64,000 nucleotides of DNA from Burkholderiales bacterium (GCA_016703325.1 JADJCH010000004.1:133492-197491), one strand, 5' to 3'; shown: positions 16,896-33,210, counted from the first letter of the stretch. Notes: a model not told the origin generated them from the sequence alone. A program made the numbers and translations.

Positions 16896-19146
16896 ATGCC
16901 CAAATCCCCTGCTGCCAAGCCGCCCGCACCTGAAACTGCCCAGAACCCTTCCCAGCTGGACGAGGCGGCACTGCAGGCGCTGCTTCAGGCCCGCCACGGG
17001 GATCCGTTCTCTGTGCTGGGCATGCACCAGGTTGGGGATGCGTTGGTGGTGCGTGTGCTGCTTCCGGGCGCCTTCGGCGTGGCCGTGGTGGACGTGCGCG
17101 ACCGCAAGGTGGCCGACCTGCAGCGGCAGCCCGGCACGCCCCTGTTCACCGCGGTGATGCCGCGGCGGCGCAATCCCTTCGCCTACCGCCTGCGCATCAC
17201 CTGGGAAGGGGCGGCTGGGGAGCCGGCACACACCCTGGTGCTGGAGGATGCCTACCGTTTCGAGCCGCAGATCACCCAGATGGACGTCTGGCTGCTGGCC
17301 GAAGGCACCCACCAACGCCCCTACGAGTGGCTGGGCGCCCACTTGAACGCGGTGGACGGTGTGGCCGGCACCCGCTTTGCGGTGTGGGCACCCAGCGCCC
17401 GCCGGGTGTCGGTGGTGGGGGATTTCAACCAGTGGGACGGCCGGCGCCACATGATGCGGCTGCGCCACGAGTGCGGCGTCTGGGAGATCTTCGTGCCGCA
17501 TGTGGGCGAGGGCGATCTCTACAAGTTCGAGCTGCTGGGCGCCGACGGGCAGGTGGAGGTCAAGTCCGACCCCTTCGCCTTCCGCGCCGAACTGCGGCCG
17601 CAGACCGCCTCGGTGGTGCAGCGCCTGCTGCCCGGGCTGGCCGGCAGCGAGGAGCGGCGGCGCGCCAACGCGCTGGACGCCCCGATCAGCGTCTACGAGG
17701 TGCACCTGGGCTCCTGGCGGCGCGGTGAGCAGGGCCGCTGGCTGACCTACCGCGAGCTGGCCGAGCAGCTGGTGCCCTATGCGCAGGAGATGGGTTTCAC
17801 CCACCTGGAGCTGCTGCCGGTGCATGAGCACCCCTTCGACGGCTCCTGGGGTTACCAGCCCACCGGGTTGTATGCGCCGACCTCGCGCTTTGGCACGCCG
17901 GAGGACTTGCGCGCCTTCGTCGAGGCCGCACACGCTGCCGGGCTGGGGGTGATCCTGGACTGGGTGCCGGCGCATTTCCCCACCGACAGCCATGGGCTGG
18001 CGCGTTTCGACGGCAGCTGCCTGTACGAACATGCCGATCCGCGCGAAGGTTTCCACCAGGACTGGAGCACGCTGATCTACAACTACGGCCGCACGGAAGT
18101 GCGCAACTACCTGGTGGGCAATGCGCTGTACTGGATCGAGCGCTTCGGCATCGACGGGCTGCGGGTGGATGCGGTGGCCTCGATGCTCTACCGCGACTAC
18201 AGCCGCAAGCAGGGGGAGTGGGTGCCCAACCGCCTCGGCGGTCGGGAGAACCTGGAGGCCATCGAGTTCCTGCGCCGCATGAACCACACGGTGGGCAGCC
18301 TGCGCCCGGAGGCGATGACGGTGGCAGAGGAGTCCACCGCCTTCCCGCTGGTGACCCGCCCGCCCAGCGAAGACCTGCAGGGCGGCGGCCTGGGCTTTCA
18401 CTTCAAGTGGAACATGGGCTGGATGAACGACACGCTGGCCTACTTCGCCCGCGACCCGGTGCACCGCCGGCACCACCACGACCAGATCCGCTTCTCGCTG
18501 ATGTACGCCTTCAGCGAAAACTTCCTGCTGCCGCTGTCGCATGACGAGGTGGTGCACGGCAAGGGCTCGCTGCTGGGCAAGATGCCGGGCGACAGCTGGC
18601 AGAAGTTCGCCAACCTGCGGGCGTACTTCGGTTTCATGTGGGGCCATCCGGGCAAGAAGCTGCTGTTCATGGGCTGCGAGTTCGGGCAGTGGTCCGAGTG
18701 GAACGCCGAGGCCAGCCTGGACTGGCACCTGCTCGATTCGCCCGGCCCCGATCAGGCTCGGCACCGCGGCCTGCAGCGCTTGGTGCGCGACCTGAACCGG
18801 GTGCTGCGCCACGAGCCGGCACTGCACCGGCGGGACGTGTCGGCCGAGGGATTCGACTGGATCAGTCACGACGATGCAGAGCATTCGCTGCTGGTGTTCC
18901 AGCGCCGTGCGCCTGGCGAGCGCCCGGTGCTGGTGGCCTGCAACTTCACCCCGGTGCCGCGCCAGGGTTGGCGCATCGGCGTGCCGCAGGCCGGTGTCTG
19001 GCGCGAGCTGATCAACACCGATGACGAGGTCTACGGCGGCTCCGGCGTAGGCAGTGCTGCGATGGCCAGCGAGCCGGTGGCTTGGCATGGCCACGCGCAG
19101 TCGATCTGCCTGAACCTGCCCCCCCTGGCCACGGTGATGCTGGTCT

Positions 19147-19157
<11 letters not shown>
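16896..19157 (+). CDS. glgB: 1,4-alpha-glucan branching enzyme
   Basis: 753 aa GH13 enzyme that makes alpha-1,6 branches in glycogen. An N-terminal CBM48 module is followed by the barrel: DWVPAHFPTD, GIDGLRVDAVASM (nucleophile Asp ~425), AEEST (acid/base Glu ~478) and LPLSHDEVVHGKGSLL. First gene of a six-gene glycogen cluster; its 3' end overlaps glgX by 11 nt. Start ATG 16896 gives a ~25-residue Pro/Ala-rich tail before the conserved part. Confidence 0.97.
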
Positions 19158-21375
<2,218 letters not shown>

Positions 21376-21478
21376 GCCGACGACGATGTGATCACCCCTT
21401 CTGGAGCGACCATACGCCCTATGGTTTCCCCGGATAGCTGTCCCGTCCTCTTCAACTCCACTGCGCCACCCTGCACCC

Positions 21479-23125
21479 ATGAGCGTCGCATCCGTCCGCA
21501 CGCAGCCCTTCGCCGGCCAAAGGCCCGGCACCTCCGGGCTGCGCAAGAAGGTCACCGTCTTCCAGCAGCCGCACTACCTGGAGAACTTCGTCCAGGCCCT
21601 GTTCGACATCCTGCCCAGCCAGGTGGGTGAATTCTCCGGCGCCACGCTGGTGCTGGGCGGGGATGGCCGCTTCCACAATCGGGTGGCCGTACAGACCATC
21701 CTGCGCATGGCCGCAGCCAACGGCTGGGGCCGGGTGCTGGTGGGGCAGGGCGGCTGGCTGTCCACACCGGCCGCCAGCGCGGTGATCCGCCGCCACCGGG
21801 CCTTCGGCGGCATCATCCTGTCGGCCAGCCACAACCCGGGTGGGCCGGACGGCGACTTCGGCATCAAGTACAACATCGGCAACGGGGGGCCGGCGCCGGA
21901 GAAGATCACCGAGGCCATCTACGCGCGCAGCCAGACGATCGATGTCTACCGCAGCCTCGACGGCGTGGCGGACCTGGACCTGTCGCAGCCCGGCCGCTTC
22001 GAGCTGGAGGGCATGGCCGTCGAGGTGATCGACCCGGTGGCCGACTACGCCGAGCTGATGGAGTCGCTGTTCGACTTCGATGCCATGCGCGCCTGGTTTG
22101 CCGCCGGCCACCGCATGCGCTTCGATGCGATGTCGGCCATCTGCGGCCCCTATGCCCGCGCCATCCTGGAGGGCCAGCTGGGCGCGCCCGCGGGCACGGT
22201 GGTCAACGGCGAGCCGCTGGAGGACTTCGGCGGCCATCACCCCGACCCCAATCCGGCCCATGCGCAGGAGCTGATGGCCGCGATGGCCGCAGCCGACGCC
22301 CCAGATTTCGGCGCTGCGTCCGATGGCGATGCGGACCGCAACATGGTGCTGGGCCGGGATTTCGTGGTCACCCCCTCGGACAGCCTGGCGGTGATGGCCG
22401 CCCACGCCACCCTCGTGCCCGGCTACCGGGCGGGCCTGGCCGGCATCGCGCGGTCCATGCCCACCTCCTGTGCCGCCGATGCGGTGGCCCGCGCCCTGGG
22501 CATCGAATGCCACGAGACCCCCACCGGCTGGAAGTTCTTCGGCAACCTGCTGGATGCCGGTCGCGCCACCCTCTGCGGTGAGGAAAGCTACGGCACCGGG
22601 TCCAGCCACGTGCGCGAGAAGGACGGCCTCTGGGCAGTGCTGTTCTGGCTCAACCTGCAGGCCGCTACCGGGCAGAGCGTGGAACAGCTGGTGCGGGCGC
22701 ACTGGACGCGCTTCGGCCGGCACTACTACTCCCGCCACGACTGGGAGGGTATCCCCACCGATCGGGCCGATGCGTTGATGGCCGAACTGCGCGGCCGGCT
22801 GCCGTCGCTGGTCGGGCAGACCCTGGACGGGCTGCACCTGGCCCAGGCGGATGACTTTGCCTACACCGACCCGGTGGACGGCTCGCTGTCCAGCCGCCAG
22901 GGCGTGCGGCTGCTGATCGACGGCGGTGCGCGGGTGGTGTTCCGCCTGTCAGGCACCGGCACCGAGGGTGCCACGCTGCGCGTCTACCTGGAGCGCTACG
23001 AGGCCGAACCGGCCCGCCACAACCTGCCGGTGCAGCAGGTGCTGGCCCCGCTGATCGCATTGGCCGACCAGGTGGCCGGCATCCGCCGCCACGGCGGTCT
23101 GGATGCGCCCGCGGTGATCACCTGA
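21479..23125 (+). CDS. pgm: Alpha-D-glucose phosphate-specific phosphoglucomutase
   Basis: 548 aa. Interconverts glucose 1-phosphate and glucose 6-phosphate, linking glycogen with glycolysis. The phosphoserine loop is SASHNPGG (~residue 114-121), the metal loop DGDADRN, the sugar loop GEESYGTGSSH and the phosphate loop RLSGTGTEGATLR; the eukaryote-like order of loops fits the Pgm (not PgcA/ManB) branch. Start ATG 21479. It lies between glgX and glgC, so the cluster provides its own entry and exit step. Confidence 0.96.
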   Translation: MSVASVRTQPFAGQRPGTSGLRKKVTVFQQPHYLENFVQALFDILPSQVGEFSGATLVLGGDGRFHNRVAVQTILRMAAANGWGRVLVGQGGWLSTPAASAVIRRHRAFGGIILSASHNPGGPDGDFGIKYNIGNGGPAPEKITEAIYARSQTIDVYRSLDGVADLDLSQPGRFELEGMAVEVIDPVADYAELMESLFDFDAMRAWFAAGHRMRFDAMSAICGPYARAILEGQLGAPAGTVVNGEPLEDFGGHHPDPNPAHAQELMAAMAAADAPDFGAASDGDADRNMVLGRDFVVTPSDSLAVMAAHATLVPGYRAGLAGIARSMPTSCAADAVARALGIECHETPTGWKFFGNLLDAGRATLCGEESYGTGSSHVREKDGLWAVLFWLNLQAATGQSVEQLVRAHWTRFGRHYYSRHDWEGIPTDRADALMAELRGRLPSLVGQTLDGLHLAQADDFAYTDPVDGSLSSRQGVRLLIDGGARVVFRLSGTGTEGATLRVYLERYEAEPARHNLPVQQVLAPLIALADQVAGIRRHGGLDAPAVIT

Positions 23126-23151
23126 GCCGACCCCGATCCCCAGCTCTTCCT

Positions 23152-23175
23152 GACATCGACATCGACATTGACATC
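23152..23175 (+). repeat. (GACATC)-type hexamer repeat upstream of glgC
   Basis: Four tandem units (GACATC, GACATC, GACATT, GACATC) lie in the pgm-glgC gap, 67 bp before the glgC ATG. They would fall in the leader if transcription continues from pgm. Confidence 0.8.
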
Positions 23176-23242
23176 GGGCATGCACCCAGGGGCGATGTGC
23201 CCGAGCTCCCCTTCAACAACATACGGATTCCCAGGAGATCTC

Positions 23243-24511
<1,269 letters not shown>

Positions 24512-24582
24512 TTGCAGCGCAGGGGCCCCGGCTGCGCAGGATCCACAGGCGAAGCCGCCCTGTGGTGAGGTAGGCTCGCGGG

Positions 24583-26049
24583 ATGCGAGTCCTGCAGGTT
24601 CAAGCCGAAATCTTTCCTCTTCTCAAGACCGGTGGTCTGGCCGATGTGGCTGCCGCCCTGCCGCCGGCGCTGAGGGCGCAGGGGGCCGACGTCCGGGTGC
24701 TGCTGCCCGGCTTCGATGCCGTCCTGCAAGGCCTCAGTGATGCCGCAGAGGTGGCCCGACTGCATCCACCCGGTGGCCTGCATGCCGCCGGTGGCACGCG
24801 TCTGCTGTTGGGTCGCCTGAGCGCCTGCGGCGACCTGCCGGCCTACGTGATCGACGCTCCGGCGTATTACCACCGCGAAGGCGGCCCCTACGCCGACCTC
24901 CACCAGCAGCCCTATGGCGACAACCACCTGCGCTTCGCGTTGCTGGGGTGGACGGCGGCCCAGCTGGCCCAGGCGCTCGACCCCTTGTGGCGCCCTGACG
25001 TGGTGCATGCGCACGATTGGCATGCAGCGCTGGCCCCGGCCTATCTGCGCCAGGCTCAGCTGAACCGGCAGCAGCACCTGGCCGGCAGCGTCTACACCAT
25101 CCACAACCTGGCCTACCAAGGGTTGTTCAACCCCCGTCATTTCCGCGAACTGGGCCTGCCGGCCGACCACTGGGGCGTCAACGGCCTGGAGTTCCACGGC
25201 CAGCTCAATTTCATGAAGGGTGGGTTGATCTTTGCCGACCGCATCACCACCGTCAGCCCCAGCTATGCCCGCGAGATCCAGTCACCCGACCAGGGCTGTG
25301 GCCTGGATGGGCTGCTGCGCCAGCGCACCGCCCACCTCAGCGGCATCCTGAACGGGGTGGATGCAGAGGTCTGGGATCCCCGGCACGATCGCCTCATTCC
25401 TCATGCCTTCGGCGTTGACACGCTCGCCGACAAGGCCCGCAACAAGGCCGCGCTGCAGCAGGAGCTGAAGCTGAAGGGGGCCGCGCAGGCCCCGCTGTTC
25501 TGCGTCGTCAGTCGCCTGACGGAACAGAAGGGCCTGCACCTGCTGGTGCAGGCGGCGCAGGGGCTGATCGACGCCGGTGCCCAGATCGCCCTGCTGGGAT
25601 CGGGTGACGCCTGGATGGAAGGCGCCTTCCGCGCCATGGCCGCCGCACAGCCGGATGCGGTGGCGGTGCGCATCGGCTACGACGAATCCTTTGCGCACCG
25701 GCTCATCGCCGGCAGTGACCTGATCGTCGTGCCCTCCCGCTACGAACCCTGCGGCCTGACGCAGCTCTACGGCTTGAAATACGGAACCTTGCCGCTGGTG
25801 CGCCGGGTGGGCGGGCTGGCCGACACGGTGGCCGACACCCAGCTCGATACCCTGGACAGCACGGCCACCGGGTTCGTCTTCGACGCCTTCGAAGCCGATG
25901 CGCTGTACCGCGCGGCCCAGCGCGCCCTGGCGGTGTACCGTCGCCCTCAGGAATGGCAGCGCGTCCAACAGCGTGCCATGCAGCAGCCCTGCGACTGGAG
26001 CGGCCCGGCACGGCAGTACCTGCAGCTTTACGAGCGGGTCAGCGGTTGA
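24583..26049 (+). CDS. glgA: Glycogen synthase (ADP-glucose, GT5)
   Basis: 488 aa GT-B glycosyltransferase that extends alpha-1,4 glucan from ADP-glucose. The ADP-glucose motif KTGGLADV is at residues 15-22; VHAHDWH, the second loop RLTEQKGLHLL and the EX7E-like region PSRYEPCGLTQLYGLKYG are intact. Start ATG 24583 is immediately before the conserved N-terminus. Seventy-one bases separate it from glgC, and a strong hairpin follows its stop. Confidence 0.97.
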   Translation: MRVLQVQAEIFPLLKTGGLADVAAALPPALRAQGADVRVLLPGFDAVLQGLSDAAEVARLHPPGGLHAAGGTRLLLGRLSACGDLPAYVIDAPAYYHREGGPYADLHQQPYGDNHLRFALLGWTAAQLAQALDPLWRPDVVHAHDWHAALAPAYLRQAQLNRQQHLAGSVYTIHNLAYQGLFNPRHFRELGLPADHWGVNGLEFHGQLNFMKGGLIFADRITTVSPSYAREIQSPDQGCGLDGLLRQRTAHLSGILNGVDAEVWDPRHDRLIPHAFGVDTLADKARNKAALQQELKLKGAAQAPLFCVVSRLTEQKGLHLLVQAAQGLIDAGAQIALLGSGDAWMEGAFRAMAAAQPDAVAVRIGYDESFAHRLIAGSDLIVVPSRYEPCGLTQLYGLKYGTLPLVRRVGGLADTVADTQLDTLDSTATGFVFDAFEADALYRAAQRALAVYRRPQEWQRVQQRAMQQPCDWSGPARQYLQLYERVSG

Positions 26050-26061
26050 CGATCCCCCGGT

Positions 26062-26084
26062 GCCAGCACCTCGGTGGTGCTGGC
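26062..26084 (+). other. Strong hairpin between glgA and glgP
   Basis: A perfect 9-bp stem (GCCAGCACC/GGTGCTGGC) with loop TCGGT begins 12 nt after the glgA stop. No U-run follows, so it may be a processing or stability element rather than a classical terminator. Confidence 0.4.
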
Positions 26085-26193
26085 GCGAGAATTGCGCACC
26101 TCGAGGCACTGCCGCCTCGGTTGAAATTTGGCCCCGGGTCGGTGCAAGCCGACCCCGTCCACAAGACCTCCACGCCATCGACGACCCGACACC

Positions 26194-28698
<2,505 letters not shown>

Positions 28699-28720
28699 GC
28701 TCCCCCGGCTGCAGGCGTCT

Positions 28721-28744
28721 GGGACGGGTGTCGTCACCCGTTCC
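28721..28744 (+). terminator. Hairpin after glgP
   Basis: A 10-bp stem with one G-T pair (arms around ACGGGTG and CACCCGT, loop TCGT) starts 22 nt after the glgP stop. No U-tract follows, so this is only a candidate end for the glycogen cluster. Confidence 0.35.
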
Positions 28745-28818
28745 GAATGGCGGCTTCGACCGGGTAACGCCATGGGTGAAAATCCTGGGCAACAGGCTTG
28801 CGCCAGAATCGTTCCCGG

Positions 28819-29847
28819 ATGAACACTCCTTCCCCTCAGGCCCCGAGCCCCTGGCGCCTGTCCGTCGCCCCCATGCTCGACTGGACCGACCGGCACTGCC
28901 GTGTCTTCCATCGGCTGCTGACCCGGCGCACCCGCCTGTACACCGAGATGGTGACGACCGGCGCGCTGATCCATGGCGATCGCCGCCGTCACCTGGATTT
29001 CGACGCGGTGGAGCACCCGCTGGCGCTGCAGCTCGGCGGCAGCGAGCCGCAGGATCTCGCCACCTCTGCCCGCCTGGCGCTGGAGTGGGGCTACGACGAG
29101 GTCAACCTCAACTGCGGCTGCCCCAGCGAGCGGGTGCAGCGCGGTGCTTTCGGCGCCTGTCTGATGGCCGAACCGCAGACGGTGGCCGCCGGGGTGCGGG
29201 CGATGGTGGACGCGGTGGGCGGCGAGATCCCGATCACCGTCAAGCACCGCATCGGCATCGACCGCGGGGAGTCCTATGACTTCGTGGCGGACTTTGTCGG
29301 CACGGTGGCCAACGCCGGCTGCGAGGTGTTCATTGTGCATGCCCGCAACGCCTGGCTGCAGGGCCTGAGTCCGAAGGAAAACCGCGACATCCCGCCGCTG
29401 CGCTATGAGTTCGTCTACCGGCTCAAACGCGACTTCCCGGCGCTCACCATCGTGCTCAACGGCGGGGTGAAAACCGACGACGAGATTGCGGCGCACCTGC
29501 AGCAGGTCGATGGCGTGATGGTGGGCCGGCAGGCCTACCACGAGCCCTGGCAGCTGGCCGGCTGGGACCAGCGCTTCTTCAATGAGCCGGGGCCGGCCTT
29601 GGCGGGCCGCCTGGCGGTGGAGGAGGCCTGGATCGCCCACCTGGAACGACTGCACCGCGCCGGCACGCCCTGGCCCACCGCGATGCGCCACGCGCTGGGG
29701 CTGTGGAACGGTGTGCGCGGCGCCCGGGCCTGGCGGCAATTCTGGTCGGACCACCGCATCAAGGCCGAGGCGCCGCAACGGCTGCTGGAGCGCTGGCGGG
29801 AGCGCATCCCGACCGCGGCCCGTGAGGCCCTGGCTGCTGCGACATGA
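28819..29847 (+). CDS. dusA: tRNA-dihydrouridine(20/20a) synthase
   Basis: 342 aa flavoenzyme reducing uridine 20/20a in the tRNA D-loop. SVAPMLDWTDRHCR at the N-terminus, the catalytic Cys in NLNCGCPSERVQ, KHRIGID and NGGV/MVGRQAYHEPW near the FMN phosphate site are typical of DusA rather than DusB or DusC. Start ATG 28819; an upstream in-frame TTG is less likely. The stop overlaps the ATG of the diguanylate cyclase gene (ATGA). Confidence 0.94.
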   Translation: MNTPSPQAPSPWRLSVAPMLDWTDRHCRVFHRLLTRRTRLYTEMVTTGALIHGDRRRHLDFDAVEHPLALQLGGSEPQDLATSARLALEWGYDEVNLNCGCPSERVQRGAFGACLMAEPQTVAAGVRAMVDAVGGEIPITVKHRIGIDRGESYDFVADFVGTVANAGCEVFIVHARNAWLQGLSPKENRDIPPLRYEFVYRLKRDFPALTIVLNGGVKTDDEIAAHLQQVDGVMVGRQAYHEPWQLAGWDQRFFNEPGPALAGRLAVEEAWIAHLERLHRAGTPWPTAMRHALGLWNGVRGARAWRQFWSDHRIKAEAPQRLLERWRERIPTAAREALAAAT

Positions 29848-31196
29848 AGCCGAGCCCGGATCCCGACCTGCAGCGGCTGCCGTCGGCAGGGCAGCCCTGG
29901 CCCGAATCCCCCACGGTGAGGGAGCCTGCGGACAGCGACTGGGCCCGTCATGGGCACCTCGTGACCGATCCGGGCGAACCGACCGACCCGGCCGAAGGCA
30001 CGGCCAGTTGGCGGGTGGCCGTCTGGTCCTGGTGGACGGGCCCCCGCGCCGCAGTGGTCCGCGCCGTGGAGGACAACCTCCAGCGTCTGGCCGGTACCTA
30101 CGCCCTGTTGGTGCCTCTGACCCTGGCGCATGTGCTGCTGCTGCAGCCGGGGGCGGCGCCTGCAACACCGCCGCCGGAGTGGCTCTGGAAACAGCAACTG
30201 GTGTCGGCGCACGCTGCCATGGCGGTGCTGTCTGCTGTGCTGGGCATCGGCCTGTGGCTGCTGCTGCGGTACCTGCCAGGCGGAAATCTGAACGTGAAAC
30301 GCGTCTTCGAGCTGCTGGCCTGCGCCACCGGTCTCGGCTTCGCGTTGCTGGTGGTCGCGATCGACCAGCGGGTCACGCCAAACATCACCCCCTTCCTGGT
30401 GGCCTGTCTGCTGGCGGCCACCCTGCTGCGGTTGCGTCCCGGCATGGGGTTGCTGTTGTACGGGGTGGCGGGAGCCGGCTTCTGGTGGGGCATGGAACTC
30501 AGCCAGGCCAACCCGCAGCTGCGGTTGAGCAACCAGGTCAATGGCCTGACGGTGGTGAGCATAGGCTGGCTGGTGTCGGTGTCGCTGTGGCAGCAGCGCC
30601 TGAAGGTGGACCGCCTGCTGGCCGAGTTGCGCAGCAGCCGCGACCACCTGCAACAGCAGCAGCGCCGCCTGCGGCAGCTGGCGGTGCGCGATGCCCTGAC
30701 ACGCACCTGGAACCGCAGCGAGTTCCGTCGCCTGGCTGAACGCGAGCTGGCGTTGGGCCAGCGCCACCTGCACGACACCAGCCTGATCCTGCTCGACCTG
30801 GACCGTTTCAAACACATCAACGATGCCTGGGGCCACCCGGTGGGGGATGCGGTGCTGGTGGCCGCGGCCAACGTGCTGCGCGAGGGCGTGCGCGGCTCCG
30901 ACGAAGTGGGCCGGCTGGGTGGCGAGGAGTTTGTGGTGCTGCTGCCCCAGACCAGCCTGGATGCCGCGCAGGCCCTGGCGGAGCGGCTGCGCCAGCAGCT
31001 GGAGGCCCTGCAGTGCCCGCCGGTGGACGTGGCGATCACCGCCAGCTTCGGTGTGGCCTGCCTGCCGGGCTGGCCGCGGCTGCCGTTGGCCGACGCCTTC
31101 GAGCGCCTCTACAGTGCGGCCGACAGCGCGCTGTACGGCGCCAAGCGCAAGGGCCGAAACCAGGTGGAAGTGGCGGCCCCTGTCGTCCCGAACTGA
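29844..31196 (+). CDS. Membrane diguanylate cyclase (GGDEF)
   Basis: 450 aa. A cytosolic N-terminus (~60 residues), then a cluster of about six hydrophobic segments between residues ~85 and 235 (MASE-like sensor), a short coiled coil (RSSRDHLQQQQRRLRQLAV) and a C-terminal GGDEF domain. The active site is GGEEF (~residue 360), and RGSD lies exactly five residues before it, an intact product-inhibition I-site. It should make c-di-GMP under feedback control. ATG overlaps the dusA stop, so expression is probably coupled. Confidence 0.9.
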   Translation: MKPSPDPDLQRLPSAGQPWPESPTVREPADSDWARHGHLVTDPGEPTDPAEGTASWRVAVWSWWTGPRAAVVRAVEDNLQRLAGTYALLVPLTLAHVLLLQPGAAPATPPPEWLWKQQLVSAHAAMAVLSAVLGIGLWLLLRYLPGGNLNVKRVFELLACATGLGFALLVVAIDQRVTPNITPFLVACLLAATLLRLRPGMGLLLYGVAGAGFWWGMELSQANPQLRLSNQVNGLTVVSIGWLVSVSLWQQRLKVDRLLAELRSSRDHLQQQQRRLRQLAVRDALTRTWNRSEFRRLAERELALGQRHLHDTSLILLDLDRFKHINDAWGHPVGDAVLVAAANVLREGVRGSDEVGRLGGEEFVVLLPQTSLDAAQALAERLRQQLEALQCPPVDVAITASFGVACLPGWPRLPLADAFERLYSAADSALYGAKRKGRNQVEVAAPVVPN

Positions 31197-31219
31197 CTTT
31201 CCGAGCGAGCGATCCTGTT

Positions 31220-32188
31220 GTGCCACAACGATTGACACCCGCCATGCGTGGCCTGCTGGAGCGCATCCAGCGCGCCCGCCGCCAGCCCTTCCACGCCATG
31301 ACCGCCCAGGACGCCCGCGCTGCCTACGAGCTGGCGGCCGAGGTGCTGGAGCCGCCGCGCACCCCGCTGGAGCGGGTGGAGAACTTTGCGATGCCGCTGG
31401 AGGTGCCGGAATGCAGCGGTCTGCTGCGCCCGGCCCGGCTGTACGCGCCCAGCCGGGAGCGCCTGCCGCTGCTGCTCTACCTGCACGGTGGCGGCTTCAC
31501 CATCGGCGGGTTGGAGACGCACGACAGCCTGTGCCGGCAACTGGCCGCGCGCAGCGGTGCCGCGGTGGTGGCGCTGGACTACCGGCTGGCGCCGGAGCAC
31601 CGCTTTCCCGCCGCGGCACACGACAGCTGGGCAGCGCTGCGCTGGCTGGCCGGGGAGGGCGCCCAGCGCCTGGGGCTGGACGGCAGCCGCCTGGCGGTGG
31701 GCGGCGACAGCGCCGGTGGCACCCTGGCCGCGGTGAGCGCGCTGCACGCCCGCGACGAGGGCCTGCCGCTGGCCCTGCAGGTGCTCATCACGCCCGGCAC
31801 CACCGCGCATGCGGACACCGATTCGCACCGCGAGTTTGCCGAGGGCTTCCTGCTCGACCAGGCGGCCATCGTCTGGTTCTTCGACCACTACATCGACCGC
31901 GGCCAGCGCAGCGACTGGCGCTTCGCGCCGCTGCTGGCCGACGACCTGGACGGTGTGGCGCCCGCCTGGATCGGCCTGGCCGAATGCGACCCGCTGGTCG
32001 ACGAGGGCATTGCCTACGCCGACCGCCTGCGCCTGGCCGGCGTGCCGGTGCAGCTGGAGCTGTGGCGCGGCCTGACGCACGACTTCATCAAGATGGGCCG
32101 TGCGATTGCAGAGGCGGGCGATGCCCAGGCCTCCATCGCCGCCGCGCTGCGCGAGGCCTTCGGCCTGCCCACCCCGCCCGCGGCCTGA
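31220..32188 (+). CDS. Alpha/beta hydrolase, hormone-sensitive lipase (HSL) family
   Basis: About 322 aa esterase. HGGGFTIGG forms the oxyanion hole, the nucleophile Ser lies in GGDSAGG (~residue 165), the Asp in AECDPLVDEG and the His in LTHDFIKM. DYRLAPEHRFPAA is diagnostic of the HSL (family IV) group. Substrate unknown; acyl esters of modest chain length are typical. GTG 31220 gives an N-terminus like that of relatives; ATG 31244 is the alternative. Confidence 0.88.
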   Translation: MPQRLTPAMRGLLERIQRARRQPFHAMTAQDARAAYELAAEVLEPPRTPLERVENFAMPLEVPECSGLLRPARLYAPSRERLPLLLYLHGGGFTIGGLETHDSLCRQLAARSGAAVVALDYRLAPEHRFPAAAHDSWAALRWLAGEGAQRLGLDGSRLAVGGDSAGGTLAAVSALHARDEGLPLALQVLITPGTTAHADTDSHREFAEGFLLDQAAIVWFFDHYIDRGQRSDWRFAPLLADDLDGVAPAWIGLAECDPLVDEGIAYADRLRLAGVPVQLELWRGLTHDFIKMGRAIAEAGDAQASIAAALREAFGLPTPPAA

Positions 32189-32233
32189 GCGCCCTGCACA
32201 CCCCACAAGACACCCCACAAGAGGAGACCCGCC

Positions 32234-33103
32234 ATGAGCGACGACCTGTCCCGCGCCGCCTTCCGCTTCGCCCACCGCCTGCGCGTGCGCTGGGTGGAGG
32301 TGGACATGCAGCACATCGTCTTCAACGGCCACTACCTGATGTACTTCGACACCGCGATCGCCGACTACTGGCGTGCGCTGGCGTTGCCGTACCAGGCGTC
32401 GATGCAGCTACTGCAGGGCGACCTGTATGTGCGCAAGGCCACGGTGGAGTACCACGCCAGCGCCCGTTACGACGAGCAGCTGGAGGTCTGCGTGCGCTGC
32501 GACCGCATCGGCAACTCGTCCATCCGCTTCGTGGCCGCGATCTTCCGCGCCGAAACCCTGCTGATCAGCGGCGAGCTGGTCTACGTCTTCGCCGATCCGG
32601 CCAGCCAGTCCAGCCGGCCGGTGCCGGACGGGCTGCGCCAGATCTTGCGGGGCTACGAAGCCGGTGAGCCGATGCTGCAGGTGCAGGTGGGCTCCTGGCA
32701 GGCGCTGGGCGGGGCGGCAGGCGCCATCCGCACCGAGGTCTTCGTGCAGGAGCAGCAGATCCCCGCCGATCTGGAATGGGATGAGGCCGACGCCACCTGC
32801 CTGCACGCCCTGGCCGTCAACCGCCTGGGCATGCCGCTGGCCACCGGCCGGCTGCTGCCGGCGGAGGAGGGCAGTGCCAAACTCGGCCGCATGGCGGTGG
32901 TCGCGCCGATGCGCGGCAGTGCGGTGGGCCGCCAGGTGCTGGAGGCGCTGATCGCTGCCGCCCGTGCCCGTGGCGACCGCGAGATCGTGCTGCATGCGCA
33001 GCGCTCGGCCATCGGCTTCTACCGCCGCGCCGGGTTCAGTGACCGGGGGGGCCCCTTCGAAGAGGCCGGCATCCCCCACCAGGAGATGGCGCTGCAGCTG
33101 TGA
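32234..33103 (+). CDS. YbgC/FadM-type acyl-CoA thioesterase fused to a GNAT (ElaA-like) domain
   Basis: 289 aa with two domains. Residues 1-~140 are a hot-dog thioesterase: WVEVDMQHIVFNGHYLMYFDTAIADYWRAL with the catalytic Asp; the usual Gly after the Asp is Gln/His here. Residues ~150-289 are an N-acetyltransferase fold (IRTEVFVQEQQIP, LGRMAVVAPMRGSAVGRQVLEALI, ending in AIGFYRRAGF). The fusion suggests handling of an acyl-CoA and acetyl-CoA together, function unknown. A good AGGAG precedes ATG 32234. Its stop overlaps a GTG that opens the tex frame. Confidence 0.85.
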   Translation: MSDDLSRAAFRFAHRLRVRWVEVDMQHIVFNGHYLMYFDTAIADYWRALALPYQASMQLLQGDLYVRKATVEYHASARYDEQLEVCVRCDRIGNSSIRFVAAIFRAETLLISGELVYVFADPASQSSRPVPDGLRQILRGYEAGEPMLQVQVGSWQALGGAAGAIRTEVFVQEQQIPADLEWDEADATCLHALAVNRLGMPLATGRLLPAEEGSAKLGRMAVVAPMRGSAVGRQVLEALIAAARARGDREIVLHAQRSAIGFYRRAGFSDRGGPFEEAGIPHQEMALQL

Positions 33104-33210
33104 TCGGAGACACCCCCGCCGGTTACAGCCGCGTCACCGCCTGTTCAACCCCCTGTGGCACACTCGCGCGCTTTCCCGGCAGCCGGCCCCTGGGAGGGCC
33201 CCCAAAAGTC

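Noticed and set aside
33100..33210. A 37-residue N-terminal extension of Tex from GTG 33100
   Set aside because: The extra residues are not like any Tex N-terminus, and conserved sequence begins at TTG 33211.
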